Assembly (NCBI RefSeq): GCF_031143425.1
Contig: NC_090446.1
Coordinates: forward strand, 1,025,127,066-1,025,191,065
Origin: Pleurodeles waltl
Taxonomy: Eukaryota; Chordata; Amphibia; Caudata; Salamandridae
Direction: 5' to 3'
DNA: 64,000 nucleotides
The notes beneath the pieces are model-generated. The model saw only the letters and a program-made list of their open reading frames with translations, was not told the DNA's origin and searched no databases. Positions 11,990-23,048 of the stretch are shown in pieces. The position numbers and the translations under genes were made by a program. Position 1 is the stretch's first letter; every line of letters begins with the position of its first letter.

Positions 11990-13700
11990 AAAGGATGTTA
12001 CATCTGGGGCATGGACATTTTCTGCTTCTTCCCAAGATCTGTCCTCTTGGACAAAGCCCCTCATACTGGGACATTATATTTATTTTCCTCAAATTGTTTT
12101 TGAATCCAGTATAGATTTTTCCTTCTACTCAGAGTCCTTATCACAAGCCAGGGCTGGTTGCTAAGTATACTAATTCATCCTCTACAAGAATCTGTATTTG
12201 ACATCAGGGTCACATTTTTGTATTACGGTTTGTCCACTCAACCTTTATCCTCCTGAGGTTGATAAAATTAGTATCATTAAGGTGAGTTACAATAAAAATG
12301 CCATTTCAGTGCCAGAGACCTAAGGGTGAACAGGCGTTTTACAAATACACATTGTGATTTTTTTATTTATTGACACCTTCAGTGGTTTCTGTATTGTTTT
12401 TATGCCTTCTGATACTCCTTACAATAATGAAACATGGAGTGACAGATTAGTTTGTAAAGAATCAGGTAAATCCAAAATTGGGTACAGAACAGAGTCCCAT
12501 ACAGGAAAGTTGACATGTTCTATGTCCTTTCAGATAAGTGTCTTTGGAGGGTAACCAAACCTGACCACCTACTTCATCATCTAGAGCTGGTCTTCGGTGT
12601 TTATTAGCAAATATATAATTAGTTTTTGTTTCTAGTAAATTTTGATGTGTCTTTTTATGAATGCTTCGCAAATTAACAAAAACCTGTCGAACTGCAAACA
12701 TGCCTTGCAGTAGAATACTTTCACCTTTGATCATACATGGATGATACCCTGCTGACCAATAAAAGAGGGAGAAACCCAGAGATGCATAAGGACTTTTGTG
12801 ATAAACGATTAAGATGCTACTTAATAGTCAAGGTCATGTGAGGCTTGACAGTGTAAATATTGTGAAAAACTCTGGTTAGCCCTCACAGTCTGACCATCAG
12901 TCTGAGGATGATGGCTGGAAAATAGGTAGTCTTGGATGTGCAGAAGACCACAAAGAGTCTTCCAGAATCTAGAAATAAACTAGGATTGTCTATCTGTGAT
13001 AAAAACTGTGATGGTATTACTTGAATGTGTACAACAGATCTGAAAAGTGTAATACCAGCTAGGAGATTGTTGGCACTTCTTATAGTGGTAAGAAATGCAC
13101 CATTTTAGTAAACTTGCCTACAAACACCAATACAGTACTAAAGCCTCCTTTAGCCAAAGGTTGTTCACCATCAGTTTAGCCATGTAGTATGCCAAGGATA
13201 TGAGGGCATTGTGATGGTTGAAAATGGTCTGTAGGTTGTTGATGAGAATAATCACAAATAGAAAAATCTTTATTTTCCTTTCTGCTTGTTCACCAGCTAA
13301 AGGTGTCTAATAGCACCATTGAAGAGCTGGATTCTGTAGTGGCTAGCTAGGTACAAAATATTGTTATTCTACATACCTCAAATCTTTTATTAAAGCCCCC
13401 TCCCCCTTCATGGATGATCAAAAGACTGGTTGGCTATGCAAAGGCTTTGTTGGAGATCATTTGTTATTACACTTATTTATTTTGTCTAAAAAATGATGAG
13501 AGGTGGTTGTAATAGTGTTTCTATAACATTGTATCCATACCAGAAAACCTCATCAGCTTTACCATTTTTGTGCCTTAGTCAGAGTTTTATCTACTCAGCT
13601 GTGTTCCTGAATACACAACCAGAGCTACTGTTGCCTTACTCTTGATTCACAAAGTGGAGTCTCCTTTGCTAACTGGAGCTGAAATCCCAAACACTACATC
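11990..13700 (-). pseudogene. Ty3/gypsy chromovirus pol remnant, copy 1
   Basis: Minus-strand fragments in several frames follow the order of Ty3/gypsy integrase. Near 13180-13080 is a block like VLVFVGKFTKMVHFLPL, the start of the catalytic core with its D. Near 12900 is HHPQTDGQTVRANQS, equivalent to the conserved HPQTDGQTERVNQ. At 12734-12462 is an open 90-codon stretch with HRRPALDDEVGGQVWLPSKD, the C-terminal GPY/F-type region. Near 12060-11995 is EDRSWEEAENVHAPD, the end of a chromodomain. At about 13620 is a protease-like VALVVYSGTQLS with the catalytic Asp replaced by Tyr. RT and RNase H appear deleted, because protease-like and integrase-like parts are only about 300 bp apart. Stops and frameshifts are frequent, so the copy is old. 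Confidence 0.75.
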
Positions 13701-13984
13701 TGCTACCTCCAACCGCCTGAAACTTGAATAACGGGGATGGCAGTATGGACATGATCCCATTGCATAAAACCATGTTCTGCTCGTTATTGTGACTGCTCCT
13801 GATGTGAAGAACACCATAAACATATAGATTATCATTTTTTTTTGTTTTGCTGTGGCTCTCCATTACTAATATGGACAGCATGCCTGATTGAACCAGTGGG
13901 TTCTGTCACATCACTGCTTGGCACACTATTTTGACTTTATAAAATGGGCCACCAATCCCATCATGAGATGACTTCTCTCTCTAG

Positions 13985-14167
13985 TTCCATCTCAAAGTGT
14001 AGGCCCAAGTGTATCAGAACATTGACTATGAAAGTGTCTAATTAGGTGAGAGGCTTGAACTTCCACAGTAGGTTCCCAAGAGTGAATCTTACGACCATAA
14101 CCTGACCATGATACCATAGGTTGCATAACCAACCTCTCCCCCTTCTGGAATCTTAAATACAATAGAC
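13985..14167 (-). pseudogene. Chromodomain end of Ty3/gypsy copy 2, left of the Harbinger insertion
   Basis: On the minus strand, about 14110-13985 reads WSGYGRKIHSWEPTVEVQ followed by ASHLIRHFHSQ and then a stop. This matches the end of a chromovirus chromodomain (W.GY....SWEP...... L...FH). It lies immediately left of the Harbinger element, whose other side carries integrase of the same strand ending near 22300. I infer that the two pieces are one pol gene split by the transposon. Confidence 0.65.
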
Positions 14168-14170
14168 TTA

Positions 14171-14245
14171 GGCCCTCATTACAACCCTGGTGGTTGGTGT
14201 AAAAGTGGCAGTAATACCGCCAACAGGCTGGCAGTAATTACTGCC
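14171..14245 (+). repeat. Left terminal inverted repeat region of the Harbinger element
   Basis: Twelve of the first 15 bases match the right end read inward. After that, both ends are rich in CCGCC/GGCGG-type words (GCAGTAATACCGCCAAC here). Confidence 0.8.
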
Positions 14246-14995
14246 AAATTATGACCAAGGCGGATAGATCTCAGATAGACAGCCACTTTACCACACCGAC
14301 CACCAGGGCAGAAACAACAGCCACCATGGCGGTAGATGCCTACAGCCAGGCAGAAGTCAGTGTTCCACCCACCGTATTAAGACACAGGAAACCGCCACCT
14401 TTTCCGGGGCAGTACCAACGACATCAAAAGCCTGGTGGAAACACTGCACAGAAGTGAAAGGACTCACCATTGGAGACACAGGGAAAAACCACGCCGCCAT
14501 GGAGCCCGAGCTGCATGTCTTCCCCATAGTCTTCTACGTGCTGCTCCACCACGAACACCAACTACAGCGAAGACAATGATGGTGAGTACAGACCCCTAGC
14601 ACACAAGGGAGGGGGGAAGGAAAAAGAGAATGACACACACACACGCATAACACCCCCCCACAACACCATACACCCAATCAGCTGCATTACTAAAACATAT
14701 TTACCCCGTAACTCGGATGAATAATGCAAGGACACTATAAATTTACTAAAGTGAGTGTAATAAGAACAACACAGTATAAATAAAGTCTAGCCAATGTAAC
14801 AGATAATTACAATTGTACAGTTCAAAGGACACTGCCCAGTCTTCAGTTTGCGTGGGCCACATGGCCACAGGCCAAAGTCCAAGACCCCACTCGCCACCTG
14901 CATGAACACGGAGCAAACAATGCAGGGGCATCAGTTGGAAAATAGGCAGGCACTTCAGGGGGACGGGGGATGGGGGGCACCTCAGCTGGGAGATG

Positions 14996-15410
14996 AAACA
15001 AGACCACTGGTTCTGGAGGGGGCAACATGCCCTGTGCTTGGTCCTGGGGAGTGCAAGGCCACAGTCTCTCAAGTGGGTGAATTGCCCACATGCTCTGGAG
15101 GGGGCAACATGCCCTGTGCTTGGTCCTGGGGAGTGCAAGGCCACAGTCTCTCAAGTGGGTGACCTGCCCACATGCTCTGGAGAGGGCAACATGCCCTGTG
15201 CTTGGTCCTGGGGAGGCTGTGGTTGGTGGGTGTCTTACCCACTGGTTTTGGAGGGGGCATCCTTCCCTGTGCTCTTGTTCCTGGGGAGGCTGGGGTTGGT
15301 GGGTGTCTTACCCACTGGCTCTGGAGAGGGCAACATGCCCTGTGCTTGGTCCTGGGGAGACTGGGGTTGGTGGGTGTCTTACCCACTGGTTCTGGAGGGT
15401 TCTGGGGGCA
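14996..15410. repeat. GC-rich tandem repeat, unit about 70-82 bp
   Basis: The phrase GGCAACATGCCCTGTGCTTG recurs at about 15021, 15103, 15185 and 15329, with a diverged copy near 15256. Each is followed by GTCCTGGGGAG. It lies past the 3' end of the Myb-like gene and produces many overlapping false frames on both strands. Confidence 0.85.
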
Positions 15411-15439
15411 GGACTACATACTGTCCACCGGCGGTGACG

Positions 15440-15765
15440 GCTGTTCAGTGGTGGTAGTGGTGCTGCTGCTGCAGCCGATGGTGGGGGGAAGCTCCAGCTG
15501 ATCCCCTGCAGCCTCGGATGGCTTCCCACTGATGGTGGTGGTGCTTCTGCTGGTGGGGGGAGGCTCCAGCCCATCCCCTGCAGCCTCGGATGGCTGCCCT
15601 CTGGTGGTGGAGGTGCTGCTGCTGCTGGTGGAGGGAAGCTCCAGCCCATCCCCTGCAGCCTCGGATGGCTGCCCACTGGTGGTGGTGGTGCTGCTGCTGC
15701 TGCAGGTGGGGGGAAGCTCCAGCCCATCCCCTGCAGCCTCAGGTGGCTGCACAACCATGGTTGGT
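15440..15765 (-). repeat. In-frame tandem repeat of about 75 bp in the Myb-like gene
   Basis: Four to five copies encode, on the minus strand, a unit of the form QPSEAAGDGLELP followed by a Ser/Thr run. The copy number keeps the reading frame, giving a repetitive C-terminal tail. Confidence 0.8.
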
Positions 15766-15784
15766 GGTGGGGGCTCCGTCTGAG

Positions 15785-15965
15785 TTCCTGCCCAAGGCCC
15801 CTTGCCCTTCCTGCCTGCTGGTGCTGGCTCCTTGGTCTTCTTGGCAGCAGCTGGGGCAGGCTCCTTGGTTTTCTTGTCAGCAGCTGGGGCAGGCCCCTTG
15901 AGCTTCCTGGCAGCAGCTGGTTCAGGCTCCTTACCCTTGAGGCTGCCTGGTTCAGGCTCCTTCAC
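15785..15965 (-). repeat. Lys/Pro/Ala-coding repeat in the Myb-like gene
   Basis: Repeats of about 45 bp encode KKTKEPAPAAAK-type units, resembling the basic tail of linker histone H1. They are part of the long 15414-16937 minus-strand frame. Confidence 0.75.
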
Positions 15966-18363
15966 CCTCAGGACATGTGCCCTGGATCCTTTCCACCACA
16001 AGTGGGTGTGGTGACTCCTGGACCTGTGGACTGGGTGGCTGAGGTGCTTGGCAGGGTTTTTGCCACCCTGGCCAGACGTGCAGGACAGGGGGAGGGGTAG
16101 GGAAGAGGTCAATGGTAGATAGGAAAGGCTTTTTAGGGACTTTGGGGTGGTGAAGAAGTAGAAGGTTTGGGAGTGGAGTAAGAGGGAGTGGTTGTAGGAG
16201 GTGTCTGTCTGCTGATTTGGGTGCAGGTGCATGGGCTGGATGCTGTTGTGAGGTGGATGGCTGTTAGGTGTCTGAGTGCTCACGTTTGTGTCCTTTAGGA
16301 GGGGGAGGACAGACACAGTGGGAGAGGACACAGGGGACGTGTGCATGGCTGTTGTGGAGGTGTCTGCCAGTGAGGTGTGTGTTCTGCTAGGTGTGGTGGT
16401 GACGCTGGTAGTGGATGATGGTGTAGTGCATGCAGGTGTGAGTGTTGACGGAACTGGGGGGGAGGTGGAGGAGGTGGGGGACTCAGTGGAAATTGTGGAT
16501 GTTGGTATGTCTGCATCTGAATGGTGTTTGTGTGAGTGCCTGTGGGATGAAGTGTGGTGCTTGTGTCTGCCTGTGCCACTCTTGTGTGTTGTCTTGTGTG
16601 CATGCTCATCTGCCTGTGTGCTTGGGATAGGTTGGGGTTGAGGGGAATGGGTTTGGGAAGAGGAAGTTGGAGGGGGGAGGGTGGAAGCAGGGACACTGGC
16701 TGCCATCAGAGAGGAGGCCAGAGCCTGGATTGATCTATGTTGGGCCACCAACCAAGTGTGAATGCCCTCCAAAAATGCATTAGTCTGTTGCATACGGGCT
16801 GCCAGTCCCTGGATGGCATTCACAATGGTTGACTGCCCTACAGAGATGGATCTCAGGAGGTCAATAGCCTCCTCACTCAGGGCAGCAGGGCTAACTGGGG
16901 CAGGGCCTGAGGTGCCTGGAGCAAAGGAGATGCCCACCCTCCTGGGTGAGCCGCAGGGGCAACTCGCTGAGGGGCTGCTGGGAGGGTGGTGCTGGTACGG
17001 GGGTGGCAGGTGTACCTGTAGCTGGGGTGGTCACAGAGGTGTCCACCACCACCAGGGAGCTTCCATCAGAGGGTGTATCTGTGTCCAAACTGTCCCATCC
17101 AGTCTCTGCCGTGGTGCTCCCCTCGCCTTCTGTCCCACTGGTGCCCTCACCGTTGGTAGGCTCTGCCACCTGGGTCCTGTGGGATGCAGCTCCTTCCATC
17201 GCCAGTACCTCTGATCCTCTGCCAGATGATGCTAATGCACACAAGGACAGGGTGACAAAACAAAAAGGGGGGGAATAGACAAAGGATACACTTGGTCAAT
17301 GGCTGCACCAACACCACAGTTGGCGTACACAGTACACTCACACACAGGGTACAGGCCTACGCACTATGCATTGCACTACCATTGATATTGCTAGCCACCA
17401 AGGCATATGGAGGGGCACACACCAGTAAATCCAGCACACCTGGGACCCACGCAGCATTGACCAGTAGTGGATGCCTATGAGCTAGGTAGCAGGATTATTC
17501 CTTCTGGACCCTTGCCACCAGATGACCTATGCTACAATGTCAGGCCTGGCCTAGGGGCACCCACTGACACACATCCCCCACCCGGATACCTCCCTACCAT
17601 GGTTAGGTTGTAATGATGGGCACTGTACTCATCCCCTTGTGGCTGCTGTGATGCCCTCAAGCGCCCATCCAGCTCAGGATAGGCCGCCGTCAGTATGCGG
17701 GCCATCAGCGGGTCATGGTTCGACGGGCACCCTTTCCTCATTGGGAGGACATCCCCAGCTGGGTCTCTGCCGTCTTTCGTGCCCAGCGTCTCAGGTCCTC
17801 CCACCGTTTCTGACAGTGGGTGCTCCGCCGGCCGTAGACCCCCAGGGTCCACACATCTTCGGCGATGGCACGCTATATACCCTTCTTTTGATGGGCACTG
17901 ACCTGCAGTGGCAATATACACAGGAAAATGGAATTAGTCAAACAGTCCTGCTTGTTACACTTATGGCCCACCAAACCCCTTCACATCACCATTTACACAC
18001 ACATGGCCCAGCACACAACCTGTACGCCGTCCGGGGGACCTCCACCCACCCTTCCTTAAACGAGGGCTCCACACACCACTCCATGCATTCATGCCACATG
18101 CATCGTGCCCACAGTATAATCACCTGTTGGTCTGGAGGCCTATACAGCAGTCCACACTGGGATAGGACCCCATCCACCAGTTTCTCCAACTCTGCCAAAG
18201 TGAAGGCAGGGGTCCTTTCCCCAGTCACAGAGGGCCATGGTAGGTTCCAGACACAGGTCACAGCAGCACATGCAGTGTAGGTCCTCTCCTGTTGAAGGTC
18301 AGGTAGCAAGTGAGGAATCAGATAGAAAATGGTGGTCGCGTCTGTGGTGGTGCATACCGTCAC

Positions 18364-18704
18364 CGCCGGCGTAGATCACCATTGGCCACTGTACCCCATA
18401 GGGCCCAATGTTAACCAATGAGGAGTTGCACGGTGGTTCCCGACCGCCTCCCGCAACGGCGCACAACGTCAGCGGAATTACCTCACTTCAACCTGTCCCT
18501 CAACACAGGACAGTCGGACGCAATTTCGGGGAGGGGGTGGGCAGGCCCTGGTAAATAACTGCGTCACTGTTAAAATTTGGACATACAGGATAATTCTCAC
18601 CGACCCATTTCAATTTGTCAGCTTGTATCTTACTGTTGTTGACCCATTGTTCAGTTTGTGACCGTCTCCTCACTCTTTTGTCCCTTAGATTGCTACCGCT
18701 GCGG
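18364..18704. promoter_or_regulatory. Shared gap between divergent Myb-1 and nuclease genes, with CCAAT boxes
   Basis: The minus-strand Myb gene and the plus-strand nuclease start on either side of this gap of about 340 bp. It contains ATTGG near 18384 and two CCAAT words between about 18404 and 18419, close to a CG-rich stretch. A bidirectional promoter is inferred from layout only. Confidence 0.4.
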
Positions 18705-19705
18705 ATGAATAGGAGATGGAGACATACCCCTGTGTACAGACCCCTGCTGGACTTGGCTGGACTGGAGGACAGGCACTTCATCCTCCCTATAGACTAGACA
18801 GGGCCTCAATCACAGAGCTGTGACAGTGGGCTTGGCAGCAGGAATGTCACAGCCAATGTTCTCAATAGTGCTGATCAGAGTGTTGTCTGCCCTGATTAAA
18901 ACACATGTGCAGCTACATTGTATTTCCCACAGGTGGAAGATTTGGCCACAGTGAAAGCTTACTTCTATGCAATGGGACATATCCCCAACATAATTGGGGC
19001 GATTGATGGAACACATATTGCTTTTGTCCCCCCTGTCAAAATGAAAAGGTGTACAGAAATTGTAAGAGTTTCCACTCAATGAATGTGCAGATAGTGTGCT
19101 TGGCGGACCAGTACCTCTCCAATGTCAATGCTACGTATCCAGGGTCGGTGCATGATGCCTTTGTCCTGAGGACTAGCAGCATCCCAAATGTGATGGGCCA
19201 ACTACAGAGGCACAGTGTGTGGCTAATAGGTGAGCCCCGGTCCCCACCCAGTATATGTTGGTGTATGGGTATGGGCCATATGGTATAGTGTTTGGCTAAA
19301 TGTTGACCCTCAATATTTGCAGGTGACTCTGGTTACCTCAACCTATCATGCCTACTGGCCCCTGTGAGGAATGCCAAGACAAGGGTAGAAGAATGTTACA
19401 ATGAGGCACATGGGCGAACCAGAAGGATCATAGAAAGAACCTTTGGCCTCCTGAAGGCCAGGTTTAGGTACATCCATCTAACAAGTGGATCCCTGTGCTA
19501 CTCACCCAAGAAGGTATGCCAGATAATAGTGGCATGCTGGATGTTGCACAACCCTGCCCTGAGATGCCATGTACCTTTTCAGCAGGAGGAGGTGGCTGGA
19601 GATGGCCGTGTGGCAGCAGTGGACCCTGTGGACAGTGAGGATGAGGAGGCAGAGGATGAGGATGAGGACAACAGAACAGCAGTGATCAGACAATATTTCC
19701 AATGA
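18705..19705 (+). pseudogene. HARBI1-like DDE nuclease (Harbinger transposase), broken
   Basis: The probable start is the ATG at 18705, reading MNRRWRHTPVYRP, just after a TTAG acceptor-like site. The frame stops at 18795-18797. About 100 bp of the N-terminal half seem to be missing before TVGLAAGMSQPMF (about 18823). The catalytic core is recognisable: IGAIDGTHIAF (Asp codon 19005-19007), then a frameshift near 19036-19048, then YPGSVHDAFVLR (Asp 19154-19156). A 93-bp GT-AG intron (19230-19322) joins LIG to DSGYLN exactly in phase. IIERTFGLLKARFR carries the Glu (19433-19435). DSGYL replaces the usual DSGYP. The frame ends with an acidic tail and a stop at 19703-19705. The DDE triad is present, but stops, deletion and frameshift make it non-functional. 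Confidence 0.88.
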
Positions 19706-20262
19706 CACACAGGTAAGACAGTGTTACTTCACATTTCATTGTCATTATTTTGTAAATTTTTGGCACTGGCATGCTGTTATATCCCAATTCTATGCCCACT
19801 TACTGTACCCTTTTGCAATTCATTTTTCATATGTTGGTGCCTCACAATTGCTCCTGGTGTGATCACTGCAGCTATCTACAGGTCTTTCATATGTGCTCAT
19901 TTTCTGTACAGTTGATTTGCAATGTTTGTACTTATTACAATGAATACATATTTGATATACATGACATCCTCCAAAATGCTTTTTTTCAAAGGGTGTTTAT
20001 TGAAGTGCTAACATATGGAGGGGCAAGTGCAATGGGATGGGGTGATGATGGAGGAAATTCCAGGGTTTAGTTCCAGTCCGTAGCACAGGTGCATTGTCCA
20101 TGGGGACAGAGGAAGGGGAGCAATGGCAGTTCAAGGTGGATAGGGTGACAGAGTGGGACACAAGGGTGACATTCAGGAGAGTCTCATTTCCTGGCGGGGT
20201 CTTGGCAATAGTCTCTGGCTTCTGTTTGGATCGCAGGGAACGTTTGTGGGGTGGTTCTCCTT

Positions 20263-21734
20263 CTACAGGGTGATGGGTGCTGGTGGCCTGTGAGTCCTGT
20301 GGCGGGCCTCCTGTCCACTAGCGGCAGAGGAGGTAGAAGGCAGTTCAGATGTCTGGCTAGTGGCAGAGGCCCGTTGTTGTGAGGCTGCCTCCCGCATTAT
20401 ATTGGTCATGTCTGCCAGCACCCCTGCTATGGAGACCAGGGTGGTGTTGATGGCCTGCAAGTCCTCCCTGATCCCCTGGTACTGTCCCTCCTGCAGCCGC
20501 CTGTTCTCCTGCACATTGTCCAGGATCTGGCCCATCGTGTCCTGGGAATGTTAGTATGCTCCCAGGATCGCGGTGAGTGCCTCCTGGAGAGTCGGTTCCC
20601 TGGGCCTGTTCTCCCCCGTCGCACAGCACTCCTCCTAGTTTCCCAATTGTCCTGTGCCTCTGTCCCCTAAACCATGTGCCCACTGCCACTGACCCCAGGT
20701 CCCTGATTGTCATGGGTACGAGGTGTGGCCTGGAGTCCCTGTAGAGGTGGACACACTGCTGATTCACATGTCCTGGGGACAGAGGTGTGGGTATGCTGGG
20801 TGGGTGCTGTAGTGGTGTTTCCAGATGGGGGAGGCTCTGTCATTGTCTGTGACTGGGCTTGGGTTACCGACTGTCCAGAGGTCCCTGATGGGCCAGGTTG
20901 GTCATCCAGATCCAGGCGACCAGAGCTGCGGTCATCACTGTGGGCCTCTTCTGTGGGGGGACTGGATATTGCTGGCATCTCCTCTCCAGTTACATTGGCT
21001 GGGATACCTGTGTGGATGTAAATGATGTGTTATTTTTTCTGTGTGTGACACATTGTGCATCAGTGGCTTGCCCTCTTTGGTTGTATTTGCCCTGGCAGCT
21101 TCCACTTGTGTAAGTTGGTATGTGGTGGGCTAGCTTATTCTCTCTAGTGTGCATGCTTTAGTGATAGGTGTCCATGCAGGGCTGTGAGTGGTGTCAATGC
21201 ATTGGTATGGCATGCAAGGCTTGGCTTTGGGATGAGTGAGATGTGATGGTGGGGGGGTGGGACGTGGTGGAGTGATGGGAGTGGGGGTAAGGGTGAGGGT
21301 GGGGGCATGTGATGGCATGCAGGAAGGGGGTGATAGTAGTAAAGAGTTGACTTACCAGAGTCCAGTCCTCCTCCTACTCCAGCCAGGCCCTCAGGGTGCA
21401 TGATTGCCAAGACTTGCTCCTCCCATGCTGTTAGTTGTGGGGGAGGAGGTGGGGGTCCACCACCAGTCCTCTATACAGCGAGTTGGTGTCTTCCTGCAAT
21501 GGAACATACCTTCCCCCGTAGGTCGTTCTACCTCTTCCTAATGTCATCCCTAGTTCTTTGGTGCTGTCCCACGGCGTTGACCCTGTCCACGATCCTCTGC
21601 CATAGCTCCATCTTCCTTGCAATGGATTTCTTCTGCACCTGTGCTCCAACTAGCTGAGGCTCTACACTGATGATTTCCTCCAGCATGACCCTTAGCTCCT
21701 CCTCTGAGAATCAGGGGTGTCTTTGTGGTGTCAT
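20263..21734 (-). pseudogene. Harbinger Myb/SANT-like protein 2, two exons
   Basis: The ATG at 21734-21732 opens MTPQRHP, then a TGA (about 21713), then FSEEELRVMLEEI. Further on, VDRVNAVGQHQRT and DDIRKR are followed by TAG where a Trp is expected, then NDLRGKV: a Myb/SANT-type trihelix. A second TAG follows HQLAV. Exon 1 ends at 21356, the donor is GTAAGT and the acceptor CACACAG. The 348-bp intron (21355-21008) joins in phase to give DSGIPANV. Exon 2 is Ser/Thr/Pro-rich, has TAG at 20669-20667, then a frameshift, and ends in a clear coiled coil (MGQILDNVQENRRLQEGQYQ onward, 20535-20263). The gene converges on the nuclease. It differs in sequence from Myb protein 1, so it is not a simple duplicate. 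Confidence 0.75.
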
Positions 21735-22194
21735 GGGTGTTGTGTGATGTGTGTAGGTGAGGGTGTGTTGGCTAATGTGTTGGGGTGTGTGATGTGGGGT
21801 ACGTGAGTGGTGTATAGGTGTGAGTGGTGTGTCAGTTGTCTTGCTGTCTCTCTGGTGGCATTTGTTTGTAGTCGTAAAGGGTTATGAGTAATGGTGGTGT
21901 GTGTTTTATAGTGATGTGGGTGTGTGTGTATTGTGTTTATGGGTGGCAGGAGTGTGTTGTTTGGATTGTCCAATGTGGTGCTGTTTTGTTTGTGTGTGTG
22001 TATTTTGAGCACGGCTCACCGCCATTGAATGTCCACTGTGGTGATTTGTGGGTCATGTTGTGGTAGGCGTTGTTCTGTTGGCTTAATGGTGTGAGTTTTG
22101 ATACTGCCAGTTTATCACTGACCTTTGGTCTGGCGGATTTGTGTCTGTGGCAGTATTCTGTCAGATTGGTGTGTGTGTGTCATAAAATGGTGAA

Positions 22195-22278
22195 CGGATA
22201 TCTGCCACAGTGGCCATACGTTGGCGGCAGTTAGCGTGGCGGTAAGTGTGATTTACAGCCAATGTCATAATCAGGGCC
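22195..22278 (-). repeat. Right terminal inverted repeat region of the Harbinger element
   Basis: Read inward it begins GGCCCTGATTATGACATTGG and continues with TTACCGCCACGC and CTGCCGCCAACG. Confidence 0.8.
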
Positions 22279-22281
22279 TTA

Positions 22282-23048
22282 ATATTCAAATAGTAATTTA
22301 ATAGTTACTGGAGAGGGTCAAAATATGGCTTTCTTAGAGGCTGCTTTGAAAAACAAAGTATGAAACATGATGAATTTTCATACTTTCAAGAAATTATAAC
22401 TCATAACTCAATGGATTGACTTGTCTAAGGATTTACATTAGAATAGGCTCCCAAAAATCAAGAGTGAAAACAGCAACAGTATTTGAATTTATTTTCTAAT
22501 GTTATAAATTGGCCCAGGTTGTCTTTTCTAGCAGCAATTTTTCGAAAAAGGTTTTGGCTCTTAACAAATTAGAGTGAGTCTGCTTCAGTATCAGGATGCT
22601 GAATATTTCTGTACACATGCCACTGTAGAAAAGGCCTTTGGACTAGTCAAAGGTAGACATAATGGATCATACCTGTAATTCACATAAAATGGTTATAAGC
22701 ATATTCTGCAAGACATACCCTCTCTACCCAAGATCCATGGATGTCAAAGATAACAAATTACATTCTGCTTTAAGGACTGCTATATGTTCGGAGCTAGGCC
22801 ATCCGATTGAGGGTGAAAACTTGTAGATAAACATTTTCATCAAATTGTGTGCCAAGATGTGATACTATAGTTTTTTGCAACCCAAATAAACAAACTGCAA
22901 CTTGCTACATTAACTGGGCCGGTTCAGAAGCCATGTGTACTCCTCTGCAAGGTATAAAACTAGCATTTGTGAAAGGCTGTCTATTACTCTAGCCATTTTA
23001 CCTTGGTCTAAAGGTTACCCAGTCATACAATCAATACTTAAGGTTTTG
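22282..23048 (-). pseudogene. Ty3/gypsy chromovirus copy 2: integrase core
   Basis: Minus-strand fragments keep the integrase order: FTNASFIPCRGVHMASEPAQ (about 22985-22930), FGLQKTIVSHLGTQF (about 22885-22845, where IVSDRGTQF is the usual form, so the second catalytic Asp is changed), SFHPQSDGLAPNI (about 22815-22780), WVERVCLAEYAYNHF (about 22730-22690), and a Lys/Arg-rich stretch near 22350. The HHCC zinc domain and the start of the core are missing at the right, where the Harbinger-type element ending at 24229 begins. The left side ends at the TTA duplication of the 8.1-kb Harbinger. Frames shift several times. Confidence 0.75.

Larger units (their letters stand above)
15414..18363 (-). 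pseudogene. Harbinger Myb/SANT-like protein 1, spliced, with long low-complexity tail
   Basis: Exon 1 (18363-18124) ends with RTPAFTLAELEKLVDGVL...LLYRPPDQQ, the first helix of a Myb/SANT-like domain. A GT-AG intron of 221 bp (18123-17903) follows. Exon 2 (from 17902) resumes VSAHQKKG and carries the domain's last helix, CQKRWEDLRRWARKTAE (around 17816-17780). A TAG interrupts exon 2 after KKGI and another stop follows. The expected donor near 17640 reads GATGAGTA where GGTGAGTA would be usual. Exon 3 starts near 17230 after a TTAG acceptor. A frameshift near 16940 leads into a 507-codon frame (16937-15414) with a coiled-coil-like part (LLRSISVGQSTIVNAIQGLA), a Ser/Thr/Pro/His-rich section and repeats. 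Such proteins are thought to bind transposon ends and help bring the nuclease to the nucleus. That role is inferred here. Confidence 0.7.
14171..22278. mobile_element. PIF/Harbinger DNA transposon, 8.1 kb, TTA target duplication
   Basis: The left end GGCCCTCATTACAAC follows TTA (14168-14170). The right end, read inward, is GGCCCTGATTATGAC and is followed by TTA (22279-22281). A TWA target duplication and GG..CC ends are typical of PIF/Harbinger. Inside are a HARBI1-like nuclease on the plus strand and two Myb/SANT-like genes on the minus strand. Most Harbinger elements carry one nuclease and one Myb-like protein, so two distinct Myb-like genes are notable. The interior also holds several GC-rich variable tandem repeats and GT/CA-rich tracts near 21230-21310 and 21720-22000. 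All three genes carry stops or frameshifts, so the copy is not autonomous. It inserted into an older chromovirus. Confidence 0.9.

Noticed and set aside
13540..13580. Minus-strand RHKNGKADEVF-like stretch read as the end of RNase H
   Set aside because: The neighbouring sequence fits a protease-like or LTR segment better, and the match is too short to keep.
14746..15501. Several overlapping frames of 100-154 codons in both strands
   Set aside because: Produced by the GC-rich repeat inside the Harbinger element.
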